From Aquitalea aquatica (GTDB taxonomy: Bacteria; Pseudomonadota; Gammaproteobacteria; Burkholderiales; Chromobacteriaceae): a stretch of DNA of 64,000 nt. The first letter of the stretch is position 1, and each line of letters opens with the position of its first letter. The position numbers and the translations under genes are program-made. Below the pieces are notes generated by a model. The model searched no databases, had not been told where the DNA came from, and saw only the letters and a list, made by a program, of their open reading frames with translations. The stretch lies in the NCBI RefSeq assembly GCF_013911085.1, contig NZ_JACERN010000039.1, positions 186,001 through 250,000 on the forward strand. Reading direction: 5' to 3'. This document shows, one piece after another, positions 8,353 through 18,158 of the stretch.

Positions 8353-10251
8353 ATGAGCGACTATCAAGAATTCCATCGCCGTTCCATCGAGCAGCCAGAA
8401 GCATTCTGGGGTGCCGAGGCCGCGCGCATCCACTGGCACAAGCCCTACACCCAGGTACTGCAGTACGACAATCCACCCTTTCGCCAATGGTTTGCCGGTG
8501 GCGAAACCAATCTCTGTTACAACGCGGTAGACCGCCATCTGGCCGAGCGCGCCGAGCAGGCCGCGCTGATTTACGTGTCCAGCGAAACCGGTGTCGAGCA
8601 AAGCTATACCTACCGCCAGCTGTACGAAGAAGTCAGCCGCTTTGCCGCCATCATGCAGGCGCAGGGCGTGGGCAAGGGCGACCGGGTTTTGATTTACATG
8701 CCGATGATTCCGGAGGCCATCTTTGCCATGCTGGCCACGGTACGGCTGGGCGCCATCCACTCAGTGGTGTTTGGAGGCTTTGCCTCGGCCAGCCTGGCTA
8801 CGCGTATCGAAGATGCCGCGCCCAAGCTGCTGATCACTGCCGATGCCGGCATGCGTGGCGGCAAGGTGATTGCCTACAAGTCGCTGGTGGACGAGGCGAT
8901 GGAGCTGGCCGGCAGCGCGGCCGCCGACAAGGTGATCCTGGTGAATCGGGGCCTTGCGGAAGCGCCGATGATGAAGCCGGGGCGCGATCTGGATTACGCC
9001 ACCTTGCGTGAGCAGCACTGGAATGACCGGGCCGAGGTGGAGTGGGTGGAGTCCAACCACCCCAGCTACATCCTGTATACCTCCGGCACCACTGGCAAGC
9101 CCAAGGGTGTGCAGCGCGATACCGGCGGCTATGCCGTGGCGCTGGCCTCCACCATGGAATACATCTATGGCGGCAAGCCGGGAGAAACCTATTTTTCTAC
9201 CTCGGACATCGGCTGGGTGGTGGGTCACTCTTACATCGTCTATGCCCCGCTGATCAGCGGCATGGCCACACTGGTGTACGAAGGCCTGCCCATCCGCCCA
9301 GATCCGGGCATCTGGTGGCAGCTGGTGGAGAAATACCGCGCCACGGTGATGTTCTCCGCCCCCACCGCCTTGCGCGTGCTGAAAAAGCAGGACCCGGAAT
9401 GGCTGCACAAATACGATCTGTCCAGTCTGCGGGCGCTGTTCCTGGCGGGCGAGCCGCTGGACGAACCGACGGCCGAGTGGATCTCCAGTGAGCTGAAGAT
9501 TCCGGTGCTGGACAACTACTGGCAGACCGAAACCGGCTGGCCGATGCTGACGGTGTGCAATGGTGTACAGCCGCTGCCCACCAAGCTGGGCAGCCCCGGC
9601 CTGCCGGTGTATGGCTATAACGTCAAGCTGTTGAACGAGACGACGGGCGAAGAAGTGCCGGTGGGCGAAAAGGGGGTGATTGCGGTGATTCCACCCTTGC
9701 CGCCCGGCTGTATGAGCACGGTATGGCGGCAGGATGAACGTTTTATCAGCACCTATTTCAGCCTGTTCCAGGACCGCAAGGTGTATTCCTCGTTTGACTG
9801 GGGTATTCGCGATGCCGATGGTTATTTCACCATTCTTGGTCGTACCGATGACGTGATCAATGTCGCCGGCCACCGGCTGGGTACGCGTGAAATCGAAGAA
9901 GCGGTATCCGGCCATGCGGCGATTGCCGAAGTGGCGGTGGTGGGGGTGCATGACACGCTGAAGGGCCAGGTGCCACAGGCTTTTGCCGTGCTGCGTGACC
10001 CGTCGGTGCTCAAGGATCCGGAAAAGAAGGCCGCGCTGGAAAAAGAGGTGATTGCCAAGGTGGCATCCCAGCTGGGCGCGATTGCCAATCCGGCGCGGGT
10101 CTACTTCGTCAATCAGCTCCCCAAGACCCGCTCTGGCAAGGTGCTGCGCCGTTCGATACAGGCGCTGGCCGAGGGGCGCGATCCGGGCGACCTGACCACG
10201 CTGGATGATCCGACCGGGCTGGAGCAGGTGCGCGAGGCGGTACAGTCTTGA
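8353..10251 (+). CDS. prpE: Propionyl-CoA synthetase (acyl-CoA synthetase)
   Basis: A 632-aa enzyme that activates propionate (or acetate) to its CoA thioester with ATP. It belongs to the acetyl-CoA synthetase superfamily. The AMP-binding motif YTSGTTGKPKG is near residue 240, NYWQTETGWPM further on, and the C-terminal catalytic lysine in TRSGKVLRR is Lys596. Length and the RIHWHKPYTQVLQYDNPPF N-terminus match PrpE better than Acs. No methylcitrate cycle genes are adjacent, so it acts as a stand-alone activator or feeds a distant cycle. A terminator follows 54 bp after the stop codon. Confidence 0.9.
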   Translation: MSDYQEFHRRSIEQPEAFWGAEAARIHWHKPYTQVLQYDNPPFRQWFAGGETNLCYNAVDRHLAERAEQAALIYVSSETGVEQSYTYRQLYEEVSRFAAIMQAQGVGKGDRVLIYMPMIPEAIFAMLATVRLGAIHSVVFGGFASASLATRIEDAAPKLLITADAGMRGGKVIAYKSLVDEAMELAGSAAADKVILVNRGLAEAPMMKPGRDLDYATLREQHWNDRAEVEWVESNHPSYILYTSGTTGKPKGVQRDTGGYAVALASTMEYIYGGKPGETYFSTSDIGWVVGHSYIVYAPLISGMATLVYEGLPIRPDPGIWWQLVEKYRATVMFSAPTALRVLKKQDPEWLHKYDLSSLRALFLAGEPLDEPTAEWISSELKIPVLDNYWQTETGWPMLTVCNGVQPLPTKLGSPGLPVYGYNVKLLNETTGEEVPVGEKGVIAVIPPLPPGCMSTVWRQDERFISTYFSLFQDRKVYSSFDWGIRDADGYFTILGRTDDVINVAGHRLGTREIEEAVSGHAAIAEVAVVGVHDTLKGQVPQAFAVLRDPSVLKDPEKKAALEKEVIAKVASQLGAIANPARVYFVNQLPKTRSGKVLRRSIQALAEGRDPGDLTTLDDPTGLEQVREAVQS

Positions 10252-10304
10252 GTTGAAGGTGGGTGTACACAGCCGGCGCGGGTCAGTTGCCGGCTGTGGA
10301 TTCA

Positions 10305-10335
10305 GCCGCATCCTGTGATGGGATGCGGCATTTTT
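10305..10335 (+). terminator. Rho-independent terminator after prpE
   Basis: GCCGCATCC and GGATGCGGC pair around a 7-nt loop and are followed by ATTTTT. The stem lies between the convergent ends of prpE and the next chemoreceptor gene. Confidence 0.85.
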
Positions 10336-10354
10336 ACGCCTGCCTTACCCCGGC

Positions 10355-11980
10355 TTAGCTGCGGAATACGCCAACGGCGGCATTGAGTGCCTTGGCATGG
10401 CTGTTCAACTGGTCGGAGGCGGCGGCCGAGGCTTCCACCGTGGCCTGGTTGGACTCGGTCATGCTGGCAATGATCTCGATGCGCTGCGCCATGTCACCCA
10501 TGGCACTTTGCTGTTCGTGCAGCGCCAGGCTGATGCCCTGGATGTGCTCGACGATCTGGTCGGTATTCTGGCGGATGCCACTGATGGCTTCGCGCGCGGT
10601 GTGAGTCTGTTCCACGCCGTGATTGGACGCATCCACACTGCTTTGCATGACGCTGACCACCCCGGTCATGCCCTGGCGGATGGTTTCGATCTGCCCGGAA
10701 ATCTCCACCGTGGCCACGCCCGTGCGTTCTGCCAGCTTGCGTACTTCATCGGCTACCACGGCAAAGCCACGACCCATTTCCCCGGCGCGCGCAGCCTCAA
10801 TGGCGGCATTCAGCGCCAGCAGATTGGTCTGGTCGGCAATGTCGTGAATGGTGCGGGTGATGGAGGCAATGGCATCGGTCTGCTTGTTCAGGTCGTCGAT
10901 GGCGCTGGCGGCACTGCCGATGCGTTCGGCGATATGGCTGATGTCGTTGGCAGTAGCGTGAATCAGCTGTTCGCAATCGCTCACCATCTGTCCGGCACTT
11001 TGTGCCTCGCCGCCAACATCGTGGCTCTGGCTGCCCAGTTGCTGGATGCTTTGCAGCACTTCTTCCACCGACACGCTCATGGAGCGGGTCGATTCGCTCT
11101 GTACCGCGCTGGATTTCTGCAACTGGTGCGCGGCATCACTCATGCTGCCGGCACTGCTGTCCAGTTCGCCGGACAGATTGCGGATATTGCTGGTGATATT
11201 GCGCAGCTGGCCTTGCATGTCGGCCAGGCTGTGCAGCAGGCTGCCTTCGCTGTCTGCCGGCAGTACGATGCGCTGCCCCAGATCGCCGCTGGCGATGCGG
11301 TTGGCCACTTCCATGGCCAGTGCCGGTTCGCCACCCAGTACGCCGAATACCCGGCGATACAGCAAGACCCCACCCAGGCTGACCACGATGACCAGCAGTG
11401 CCGCCAGCCCCAGCGTCATATTGCGCAACTGGGCCGTGGTGTGGTTCATCGCGGCATAGGCAGTGCTGTCCTGCTGGTGGATCAGCGTATTCAGCGCCTC
11501 GACCTGCTTGGTCAGCTCTTCGGCGCGGTCGTCAAAACCGCCACCTTTTTCCTTCATCAGTACATTGCCCGCTTCGCGGCCACCCTCGACATAGGCTTTG
11601 GCCATGCGCTTGCCCACGCTGTAGAACTGGTCCACGGCTTGCTGCATGGCGTTCACCTTGTCAGCCAGCTGCGGATCAAGCCGGCTGATGGTGGGCAGGT
11701 TCTTTTGCAACGCCTGGTAATGTTCCTCGGCATCCTTGTAGCCGTCGGCATCGCCGGTGGCGCTGACATCAGTGAGGAACTGCTGGATCTGCACCACGTG
11801 GTAGCGCACATCGGTCATGTTCTGCACCAGGGCGTTGGTGACGTCCTGTTCGTAATGGGCGGTTTCGTCGATGCGTTCCAGGCTGAACAGGGTGACCAGA
11901 CCCAGGGTGAGCAGCAGTGCCACGACAATGGCAATGAAGCCGACCAGGATGGGTTTTAGTTTTTGGGTTTTGCGCGACAT
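10355..11980 (-). CDS. Methyl-accepting chemotaxis protein
   Basis: A 541-aa chemoreceptor. Membrane segments at about 11-33 and 189-210 enclose a periplasmic region of about 155 residues that looks like a four-helix bundle (many Asp/Gln/Val heptads). A HAMP domain follows ([20 protein letters not shown]), then the cytoplasmic signalling domain, with the conserved hairpin tip [20 protein letters not shown] and [14 protein letters not shown]. The C-terminus ends NAAVGVFRS without a CheR-binding pentapeptide, so it probably relies on other receptors for adaptation. Ligand unknown. ATG 11980 is the natural start; no flagellar sigma-28 promoter was evident upstream. Confidence 0.95.
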   Translation of the reverse strand: MSRKTQKLKPILVGFIAIVVALLLTLGLVTLFSLERIDETAHYEQDVTNALVQNMTDVRYHVVQIQQFLTDVSATGDADGYKDAEEHYQALQKNLPTISRLDPQLADKVNAMQQAVDQFYSVGKRMAKAYVEGGREAGNVLMKEKGGGFDDRAEELTKQVEALNTLIHQQDSTAYAAMNHTTAQLRNMTLGLAALLVIVVSLGGVLLYRRVFGVLGGEPALAMEVANRIASGDLGQRIVLPADSEGSLLHSLADMQGQLRNITSNIRNLSGELDSSAGSMSDAAHQLQKSSAVQSESTRSMSVSVEEVLQSIQQLGSQSHDVGGEAQSAGQMVSDCEQLIHATANDISHIAERIGSAASAIDDLNKQTDAIASITRTIHDIADQTNLLALNAAIEAARAGEMGRGFAVVADEVRKLAERTGVATVEISGQIETIRQGMTGVVSVMQSSVDASNHGVEQTHTAREAISGIRQNTDQIVEHIQGISLALHEQQSAMGDMAQRIEIIASMTESNQATVEASAAASDQLNSHAKALNAAVGVFRS

Positions 11981-12420
11981 GAGAGTGACTTGCTATGGGT
12001 AGGGTGGCCGGCCGTGATTGCGCCGTATTTGCTTATGCAGATTGTTCAGGCTGTTGCAGTCCGGGTGTCCATGCGGCGGCTGCGGCAATGGCAACCCCGC
12101 TACGGGAAGGGTTGATTTTGGCGGAAACCAAATTGTCTGACAATAAGAATTATTTTTGTTTTGATGATCTCCATCAAATACGAGCTTTATTTTCACTAAT
12201 GGCTTGAAAAACAAGTACTCAGCATGCTGGACCTACCCGTTTTCATGTCTGAATACCTGGCTGGGATCGCCGCAAGACGCGTTAAGGGCCGCTGCTGCGC
12301 GCATCACTCTGGCGGTGCCGAAGGGCGGCTAACCATACCTGGTAAAGCATCCGGACCAGGGGGTGCCGCCGCCAACAGGACAAGTCGTTCGGCAAGGCGG
12401 CGCCAGCTGGGGAGCGGAGG
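11981..12420. other. Intergenic region between DUF3422 gene and chemoreceptor gene
   Basis: 440 bp with no supported gene. The part nearest the chemoreceptor (about 12110-12200) is AT-rich and probably carries its promoter on the minus strand. The part at 12240-12420 is GC-rich with no ORF resembling a protein family, no strong hairpin and no repeat that I can find. Confidence 0.4.
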
Positions 12421-13746
12421 TTAGCGCAACAGGTCCGCATCGTGATGGGCATCCTGCCCCTTGTTCAGCGATGCCTTTAGCCGGCGCATGCTGAACCACA
12501 CGGTCAGCGCCACCAGCGGAATGGCCAGCCCGGTTAGCAGTTCCACATTCAGATGCAGGCCGGCCGCTTCCACTGCCGCCAGCAGGTGGTGCAACAGGCT
12601 CACCATATAGTAGGTGAGCACACCAACCGACAAGCCTTCCACGGTTTCCTGCAGGCGCAGTTGCAAGGCTGCCCGGCGGTCCATGCTGGCCAGCAAGGCG
12701 CGGTTCTGTTCTTCATGCAGTACTTCTACCCGGGTGCGCAGCAGTGCGGTGGTGCGCTGCAGGCGGGCGGTGATGCGGTCCTGGCGGCGCGCCACGGTTT
12801 CGCAGGTGTTCATGGCTGGGGACAGCCGCCGTTCCATGAACTCGCGGAAGGGCTGCATGCCGGAGATGCGCTGTTCGCGTAATTCGCCGATGCGTGCTTC
12901 CACCAGCCGGTAATAGGCGTGGGCTGCGGAGAAACGGTACTGGCTTTCTGCGATCAGTTGTTCCACCCGCGTGGCCAGTCTGGTCAGCTCGGACAGCAGT
13001 TGTGCATCCGAGCCATTGCCCTCGGCTGCCGCCATGCGTTCGGTAATGGCGCGCAGCTCGATGCCCAGATTGTCCAGGTCGCGCATCTGCTTCTTGGCAA
13101 TGGGCAGCGCCAGCAGGGTGAGCATGCGGTAGGTTTCCAGTTCGAACAGGCGCTGCAGCATGCGGCCAGACTGGCTGGCGCCCATGGCGCGGTCCACCAC
13201 CACATAGCGCGAGAAGCCTTCCGCCAGCCGGGCATCGGGATGCAGGCGCAAGTCGGTATACGCCGCACCATTGCCATCGCCGATTTCCGCACCGATCAGC
13301 TCGCGGCCGCCAAACCAGCGGCTCGACATCTCGGCCAGCTCGGTTTCGCGTTCGGAAGGCAGCAGTACGGCGTGCAGTGCCACCAGCACCACGCCGGGCA
13401 GATCGCGCAGCCAGGCGGCGGGGATGCGGTCGAGCGCTGTGCGGTCGAATGGGTCGGCGCAATCGCCGCCGACAATAAAGGTGTAGCGGGCAAATTCGGT
13501 ATGCAGCGACCAGCGCACGGTCAGATCGCCAGCACTGGCCGAGTAATACGCCTGATCGGTCAGGGGGGCGGGCAGGCCGATGCGCTCGGCCAGGTCGGCC
13601 AGGGCGGCACGCTGCGGGGCATCGTCGAAATCGTAATACAGGCTGAGCGAGGTCAGCCGTGCCGGGGAGGGAATGGCGGCATAGGGCCGCGCATGGGCTT
13701 CCTCGTTCAGTTCACGGCGCAGGCGGTGCGGAGTGAGAGTCGTCAT
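12421..13746 (-). CDS. DUF3422 family membrane-anchored protein
   Basis: A 441-aa protein of the DUF3422 family. The N-terminal motif LRRELNEEAHARPYAAIPSP is characteristic. The middle is soluble, with long helical stretches (EARIGELREQRISGMQPF, TTALLRTRVEVLHEEQNRAL). Two membrane helices close to the C-terminus (about 375-398 and 405-424) place it in the inner membrane with a large cytoplasmic part. This topology resembles CorA-like or coiled-coil membrane proteins, but the function of the family is unknown. ATG 13746 with CAGGA upstream is preferred to a GTG at 13800. Confidence 0.8.
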   Translation of the reverse strand: MTTLTPHRLRRELNEEAHARPYAAIPSPARLTSLSLYYDFDDAPQRAALADLAERIGLPAPLTDQAYYSASAGDLTVRWSLHTEFARYTFIVGGDCADPFDRTALDRIPAAWLRDLPGVVLVALHAVLLPSERETELAEMSSRWFGGRELIGAEIGDGNGAAYTDLRLHPDARLAEGFSRYVVVDRAMGASQSGRMLQRLFELETYRMLTLLALPIAKKQMRDLDNLGIELRAITERMAAAEGNGSDAQLLSELTRLATRVEQLIAESQYRFSAAHAYYRLVEARIGELREQRISGMQPFREFMERRLSPAMNTCETVARRQDRITARLQRTTALLRTRVEVLHEEQNRALLASMDRRAALQLRLQETVEGLSVGVLTYYMVSLLHHLLAAVEAAGLHLNVELLTGLAIPLVALTVWFSMRRLKASLNKGQDAHHDADLLR

Positions 13747-14200
13747 CGGTGGGTCCTGAAAGGTAAACGGTTTCAGTGCTGGGGAGTGCAGGCCGCTCAC
13801 CAGGACTCAAACCGCTCGAGCGCAACAGCATACCCGATACGCCCTTGGCCACACCATGCAATTACCGCGCCAGCCAGACCATTGCCTGCTGAACACCATT
13901 CAGCTGTGGCTAGCGGCATACCGTGCTGTCAGCAAGGGGTAACGCTGAGCGAGCGCAGTGGAAAGCCGCTTGTCAGATTCTCTGACCAAACTCCCGCTCC
14001 GGCCTTGCGCCTCTTTGCCGCACACTTGGTGCTGTCTGCTTTGGCGCGCCTTGGCTGGGGGCCTCTGGGGGGGTTAGTTAGCATCCTTGGCATGGGAGGG
14101 TGAATAGTATTTTTTGATATAAATGTATCTCACAATATTATTAATGGGAATAAAGAGGCTGGGTTAGCATGATGTCAGTTCAATCTTCCCGGAGTCCATC
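13747..14200. other. Divergent intergenic region upstream of sbp
   Basis: 454 bp between the DUF3422 gene and sbp. Apart from the sbp promoter near 14114-14141 I find nothing gene-like. An upstream AT-rich tract around the promoter would suit CysB control of sulfate uptake genes, but no site can be assigned by eye. Confidence 0.4.
14114..14141 (+). promoter_or_regulatory. Predicted sigma-70 promoter of sbp-cysTWA
   Basis: TTGATA (14114-14119) and TATTAT (14136-14141) are separated by 16 bp in an AT-rich stretch, about 60 bp before the sbp start. This is the best hexamer pair in the gap. Confidence 0.5.
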
Positions 14201-15193
14201 ATGAAATTGCGCGCTTTGTTCGGCCTGGTGGCCGCAGTGCTATCTGCCCATGTACTGGCAGATGCTACTTTGCTGAATGTTTCTTACGATGTGATGCGCG
14301 ATTTCTACAAGGACTACAACCCGGCCTTCCTGAAAGCCTACAAGGCCAAGACCGGTGAAACCGTGACTATCCAGCAGTCGCACGGCGGCTCCAGCAAGCA
14401 GGCCTTGTCGGTAGCTAATGGCCTGGCGGCCGACGTGATCACCATGAATCAGGCGTCGGATATCGACCTGCTGGCCACCCGTGGCCTGATTCCGGCCAAC
14501 TGGGCCAGCCGTCTGCCCAATGCCTCGGTGCCGTTTACTTCGACCACGGTGTTCCTGGTGCGCAAGGGCAATCCGCACAAGGTGCGCGACTGGAACGACC
14601 TGGCCAAGCCGGGCCTGCAGGTGATCATTCCCAATCCGAAAACCTCGGGCAATGGCCGTTACACCTATCTGGCGGCCTGGGGTTCCGGCCTGAAGCAGCC
14701 GGGCGGCAGCGAAGCCAAGGCGCGTACGCTGGTGGCCGGCATCTTCAAGAATGTACCGGTGCTGGATGGTGGTGGCCGCGCCGCTACCACCACTTTCATG
14801 CAGCGCCAGATCGGCGATGTGCTGGTGACCTTTGAAAACGAGGCCGAGCTGATCGCCCGCGAGTTTGGCCGTGGCAGCTTTGAAATCGTCTATCCGCCGC
14901 TATCGGTGCTGGCGGAAAACCCGGTGGCCATCGTCGACAAGGTGGTGGACAAGAAAGGCAGCCGCAAGCAGGCGGAAGACTACCTGCGCTTCTTGTGGAG
15001 TAGTGAAGGCCAGACCATTGCCGCACAAAACTACCTGCGCCCGCAGGACAAGGCGGTGGCACAGAAATTCGATGCCCAGTTTCCTTATGTGAAGACCTTC
15101 ACCGTGCAAAGCGTGTTCGGCTCGTGGGCGGCGGTGAACAAGAAGCACTTCGCCGATGGCGGCGTGTTCGATCAGATCTATAGCAAGCGTTAA
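14201..15193 (+). CDS. sbp: Sulfate-binding periplasmic protein
   Basis: A 330-aa periplasmic protein that captures sulfate (or thiosulfate) for the CysTWA importer. A signal peptide covers residues 1-20 (cleavage after HVLA). Family motifs are LNVSYDVMRDFYKDYN, IQQSHGGSSKQA, DVITMNQASDIDLL and NPKTSGNGRYTYLAAWG, the last forming part of the anion site. GGAG lies 8 nt before the ATG. It is the first gene of the operon, 11 bp before cysT. CysP and Sbp are hard to tell apart by eye; Sbp is preferred because of length and motif spelling. Confidence 0.93.
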   Translation: MKLRALFGLVAAVLSAHVLADATLLNVSYDVMRDFYKDYNPAFLKAYKAKTGETVTIQQSHGGSSKQALSVANGLAADVITMNQASDIDLLATRGLIPANWASRLPNASVPFTSTTVFLVRKGNPHKVRDWNDLAKPGLQVIIPNPKTSGNGRYTYLAAWGSGLKQPGGSEAKARTLVAGIFKNVPVLDGGGRAATTTFMQRQIGDVLVTFENEAELIAREFGRGSFEIVYPPLSVLAENPVAIVDKVVDKKGSRKQAEDYLRFLWSSEGQTIAAQNYLRPQDKAVAQKFDAQFPYVKTFTVQSVFGSWAAVNKKHFADGGVFDQIYSKR

Positions 15194-15204
15194 GCGGAGC
15201 CAGC

Positions 15205-16047
15205 GTGAGCACTATCCTCAATCTGCGCCATAGCGTGCTGCCCGGTTTCCGGCTCAGCTTTGGCATTACCCTGTTCTGGCTGGCGCTGATCGTGCTGCTG
15301 CCCTTTGCTGCCCTGGTGTATTCCACCGTCGGCATGGGTTGGGACGGTTTCCTGGCGGCGGTGGGCAGCGAACGGGTCATGGCCTCCATTCGCCTGTCCT
15401 TTGCCACCGCCGGCCTGTCGGCCCTGATTAATCTGGTGTTCGGCTTTCTGGTGGCCTGGGTGCTGGTGCGCTATCCCTTCCCGGGCAAACGGCTGGTGGA
15501 TGCGCTGGTGGACCTGCCCTTTGCCCTGCCCACGGCGGTGGCCGGTATCGCGCTGACCACGCTGTATGCACCGAATGGCTGGATCGGCCAGTTTCTGGCC
15601 CCGCTGGGCATCAAAGTAGCGTTTACCCCGCTGGGCATTATCGTGGCGCTCACCTTTATCGGCCTGCCCTTCGTGGTACGTACGGTGCAGCCAGTACTGG
15701 AAGACCTGGAAAAAGAGCTGGAAGAAGCCGCCACCTGCCTGGGCGCCAGCCGCTGGGACATTTTCCGCCGGGTGATCTTTCCGGCCACGCTGCCCTCGCT
15801 GATTACCGGCGGCACCATGGCCTTTGCCCGCGCTACTGGTGAATACGGCTCGGTCATCTTCATTGCCGGCAATATTCCGCTGGTGTCGGAAATCGCCCCG
15901 CTGATCATCGTCTCCAAGCTGGATCAGTTCGACCAGCAGGGTGCCACTGCGGTGGCACTGGTGATGCTGGGCATTTCCTTTGTCTTCCTGTTGTTGATCA
16001 ACCTGATCCAGTGGTGGGCTGCGCGCCGCCACGGGGCCGGGCGCTAA
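15205..16047 (+). CDS. cysT: Sulfate/thiosulfate ABC transporter permease CysT
   Basis: A 280-aa inner-membrane permease with about six membrane segments. The permease signature loop that contacts CysA is EEAATCLGASRWDIFRRVIF. The motif LVDLPFALPTAVAGIALTTL is typical of CysT (CysU). The start is GTG at 15205 with GCGGAG upstream, 11 bp after sbp. It pairs with CysW 12 bp downstream to form the heterodimeric channel. Confidence 0.95.
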   Translation: MSTILNLRHSVLPGFRLSFGITLFWLALIVLLPFAALVYSTVGMGWDGFLAAVGSERVMASIRLSFATAGLSALINLVFGFLVAWVLVRYPFPGKRLVDALVDLPFALPTAVAGIALTTLYAPNGWIGQFLAPLGIKVAFTPLGIIVALTFIGLPFVVRTVQPVLEDLEKELEEAATCLGASRWDIFRRVIFPATLPSLITGGTMAFARATGEYGSVIFIAGNIPLVSEIAPLIIVSKLDQFDQQGATAVALVMLGISFVFLLLINLIQWWAARRHGAGR

Positions 16048-16059
16048 GCGGAGTGCTGC

Positions 16060-16932
16060 ATGGCTAATCTGACTACCGAAAGCCGCCCGGTGCGTTATGT
16101 GCTGACTGCCGTGGCGCTGGTGTTTTTGTTCCTGTTTCTGTTGTTGCCACTGATAGGCGTGTTCTGGGAGGCGCTGCACAAGGGCTGGCAGCTGTACCTG
16201 ACCGCGCTGGTGGAGCCGGAGGCCTGGTCGGCCATCAAGCTGACGCTGATTTCCGCCGCCATCGCCGTGCCGCTCAATCTGGTGTTTGGTGTGTCCGCCG
16301 CCTGGGCGATTGCGCGCTTTGATTTTCGTGGCAAAAGCTTGCTCACCACCTTGATCGACCTGCCGTTCGCGGTGTCGCCAGTGGTGGCCGGGCTGATGTT
16401 CATTCTGCTGTTCGGGGCCAATACCGCTGCTGGCGGCTGGCTGCAAGACCACGGCCTGCAGGTGATCTTTGCCGTGCCGGGCATCGTGCTGGCCACGGTA
16501 TTTGTCACCTTCCCCTTTGTCGCCCGTGAGCTGATTCCGCTGATGCAGTCGCAAGGCGCGGATGAGGAACAGGCGGCCATTGTGCTGGGGGCCAGCGGCT
16601 GGCAGACCTTCCGCAAGGTGACGCTGCCCAATATCAAGTGGGGGCTGTTGTACGGGGTGATCCTGACCAATGCCCGTGCCATGGGCGAGTTTGGCGCAGT
16701 CAGCGTGGTATCCGGCCATATCCGTGGTGAAACCAACACCATCCCGCTGCATGTGGAGATTTTGTACAACGAGTACAACTTTGTCGGCGCTTTTGCCTGC
16801 GCCTCGCTGCTGGCCTTGCTGGCCTTGGTGACCCTGCTGGTCAAATCGCTGGTGGAGTGGCATCTGCATCGTCAGCAACACGCCTCTACCCTGCGTACCG
16901 CCGAAGCCCGTCTGCAAGCCGCGCAACCGTAA
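16060..16932 (+). CDS. cysW: Sulfate/thiosulfate ABC transporter permease CysW
   Basis: A 290-aa permease and partner of CysT. Membrane segments begin at about residue 15. The family motifs [20 protein letters not shown] and [19 protein letters not shown] are followed by the ATPase-contact loop [37 protein letters not shown] is diagnostic for CysW. It is translated from ATG 16060, 12 bp after cysT, and is followed by cysA after 45 bp. Confidence 0.95.
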   Translation: MANLTTESRPVRYVLTAVALVFLFLFLLLPLIGVFWEALHKGWQLYLTALVEPEAWSAIKLTLISAAIAVPLNLVFGVSAAWAIARFDFRGKSLLTTLIDLPFAVSPVVAGLMFILLFGANTAAGGWLQDHGLQVIFAVPGIVLATVFVTFPFVARELIPLMQSQGADEEQAAIVLGASGWQTFRKVTLPNIKWGLLYGVILTNARAMGEFGAVSVVSGHIRGETNTIPLHVEILYNEYNFVGAFACASLLALLALVTLLVKSLVEWHLHRQQHASTLRTAEARLQAAQP

Positions 16933-16977
16933 ACGATCTGGTGGACCGCTGCCGCTGGCGGCGGTCGGAGAACAAGC

Positions 16978-18060
16978 ATGAGCATTGAAATCCGCAATAT
17001 CCGCAAGCAGTTTGGCCAATTCACCGCGCTGGACAATGTCAGCCTCGATATCGCTGCCGGCGAGTTGCTGGCCTTGTTGGGGCCGTCAGGCTGTGGCAAG
17101 ACCACCTTGCTGCGCATCATTGCCGGCCTGGAAAAACCGGATGCCGGCCAGGTGCTGTTCGGCGGTGCCGACGCCACCCACACCCATGTGGCCGAGCGCC
17201 AGGTGGGCTTCGTGTTCCAGCACTACGCGTTGTTCCGCCACATGACGGTATTCGACAACGTGGCCTTCGGCCTGTCGGTGAAGCCGCGCCGTGAACGCCC
17301 CTCGGCCGAAGAGATTCGCGAACGGGTAATGAAGCTGCTGAAAATGGTACAGCTGGACTGGCTGGCCGATGCCTATCCCGGCCAGTTGTCCGGCGGCCAG
17401 CGCCAGCGTATCGCCCTGGCCCGTTCGCTGGCGGTGGAGCCCAAGGTGCTGCTGCTGGACGAACCCTTTGGCGCGCTGGATGCCAAGGTGCGCAAAGACC
17501 TGCGCCGCTGGCTGCGCGAGCTGCACAACGATATGCACATCACCAGCGTGTTCGTCACCCACGATCAGGAAGAGGCGCTGGAAGTGTCCGACCGCGTGGT
17601 GGTGATGGATCACGGCCATATCGAGCAGGTGGGCCGCCCGGATGATATTTACGAACATCCGGCCACGCCCTTTGTCACCCAGTTCCTCGGCGATGTGAAC
17701 CTGTTCCACGGCCGGGTGGATGCCGGCCAGCTCACCATCGGCAGTTATGAACAGGCGCTGGGGCAGCATCAGGACGCAGACGGCGACGCTGCCGTGGCCT
17801 ATGTACGCCCGCACGATCTGGACCTCACCCTGCAAGCCGATGGCGCGCTGGCGCAAGGCCGGGTCGAGCATATCCATGCGGTGGGCCCGGTGGTGCGGGT
17901 GGAGCTGCAACAGGCCGATGGCCAGACCATCGAGGCGGCGGTCAGCAAGGAGCGCTTCCGTGCGCTGGGCATCGTGCCGGGCGATACCGTCTACGTCACT
18001 CCGCGCAAGCTGGCGGTGTTCCTGAAAGATGCCGCCGGGCAGCAGGATTATGTGATCTGA
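16978..18060 (+). CDS. cysA: Sulfate/thiosulfate import ATP-binding protein CysA
   Basis: A 360-aa ATPase that powers the CysTW channel. Walker [10 protein letters not shown] is at 35-43, the signature [14 protein letters not shown] at about 137, Walker [13 protein letters not shown] at about 159, and the switch histidine in FVTHDQEEA. After the nucleotide-binding domain there is a C-terminal regulatory domain (about 240-360) containing YVRPHDLDL, as in CysA. It is the last gene of the operon, and a strong terminator follows 21 bp later. Confidence 0.96.
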   Translation: MSIEIRNIRKQFGQFTALDNVSLDIAAGELLALLGPSGCGKTTLLRIIAGLEKPDAGQVLFGGADATHTHVAERQVGFVFQHYALFRHMTVFDNVAFGLSVKPRRERPSAEEIRERVMKLLKMVQLDWLADAYPGQLSGGQRQRIALARSLAVEPKVLLLDEPFGALDAKVRKDLRRWLRELHNDMHITSVFVTHDQEEALEVSDRVVVMDHGHIEQVGRPDDIYEHPATPFVTQFLGDVNLFHGRVDAGQLTIGSYEQALGQHQDADGDAAVAYVRPHDLDLTLQADGALAQGRVEHIHAVGPVVRVELQQADGQTIEAAVSKERFRALGIVPGDTVYVTPRKLAVFLKDAAGQQDYVI

Positions 18061-18081
18061 GCCTGCTTTGCCGGCAAACAG

Positions 18082-18107
18082 AAAAGCCGCCCTGGGGCGG
18101 CTTTTTT
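18082..18107 (+). terminator. Rho-independent terminator of the sulfate operon
   Basis: AAAAGCCGCC and GGCGGCTTTTTT pair around a 4-nt loop directly after cysA, with A and T tails suited to both directions; the next gene ends toward it from the other side. Confidence 0.9.
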
Positions 18108-18110
18108 CAT

Positions 18111-18150
18111 CAGAGCCTGTGAACACGATGCGTGTGTGGTACAGGCTCTG
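18111..18150. repeat. 40-bp palindrome with GAGCCTGT ends
   Basis: CAGAGCCTGT (18111-18120) is the exact reverse complement of ACAGGCTCTG (18141-18150). The 20-bp interior can pair further (ACAC with GTGT). It sits between the cysA terminator and the end of the phosphate transporter gene. Its ends resemble those of the larger foldback element at 31179-31335, so it may be a related remnant; that is inference. Confidence 0.5.
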
Positions 18151-18158
18151 CTCGGAAG

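Noticed and set aside
15190-17019. A 609-codon minus-strand frame opposite cysT and cysW
   Set aside because: The translation is rich in Gln, His and Gly, typical of antisense frames. The plus strand holds clear permease genes.
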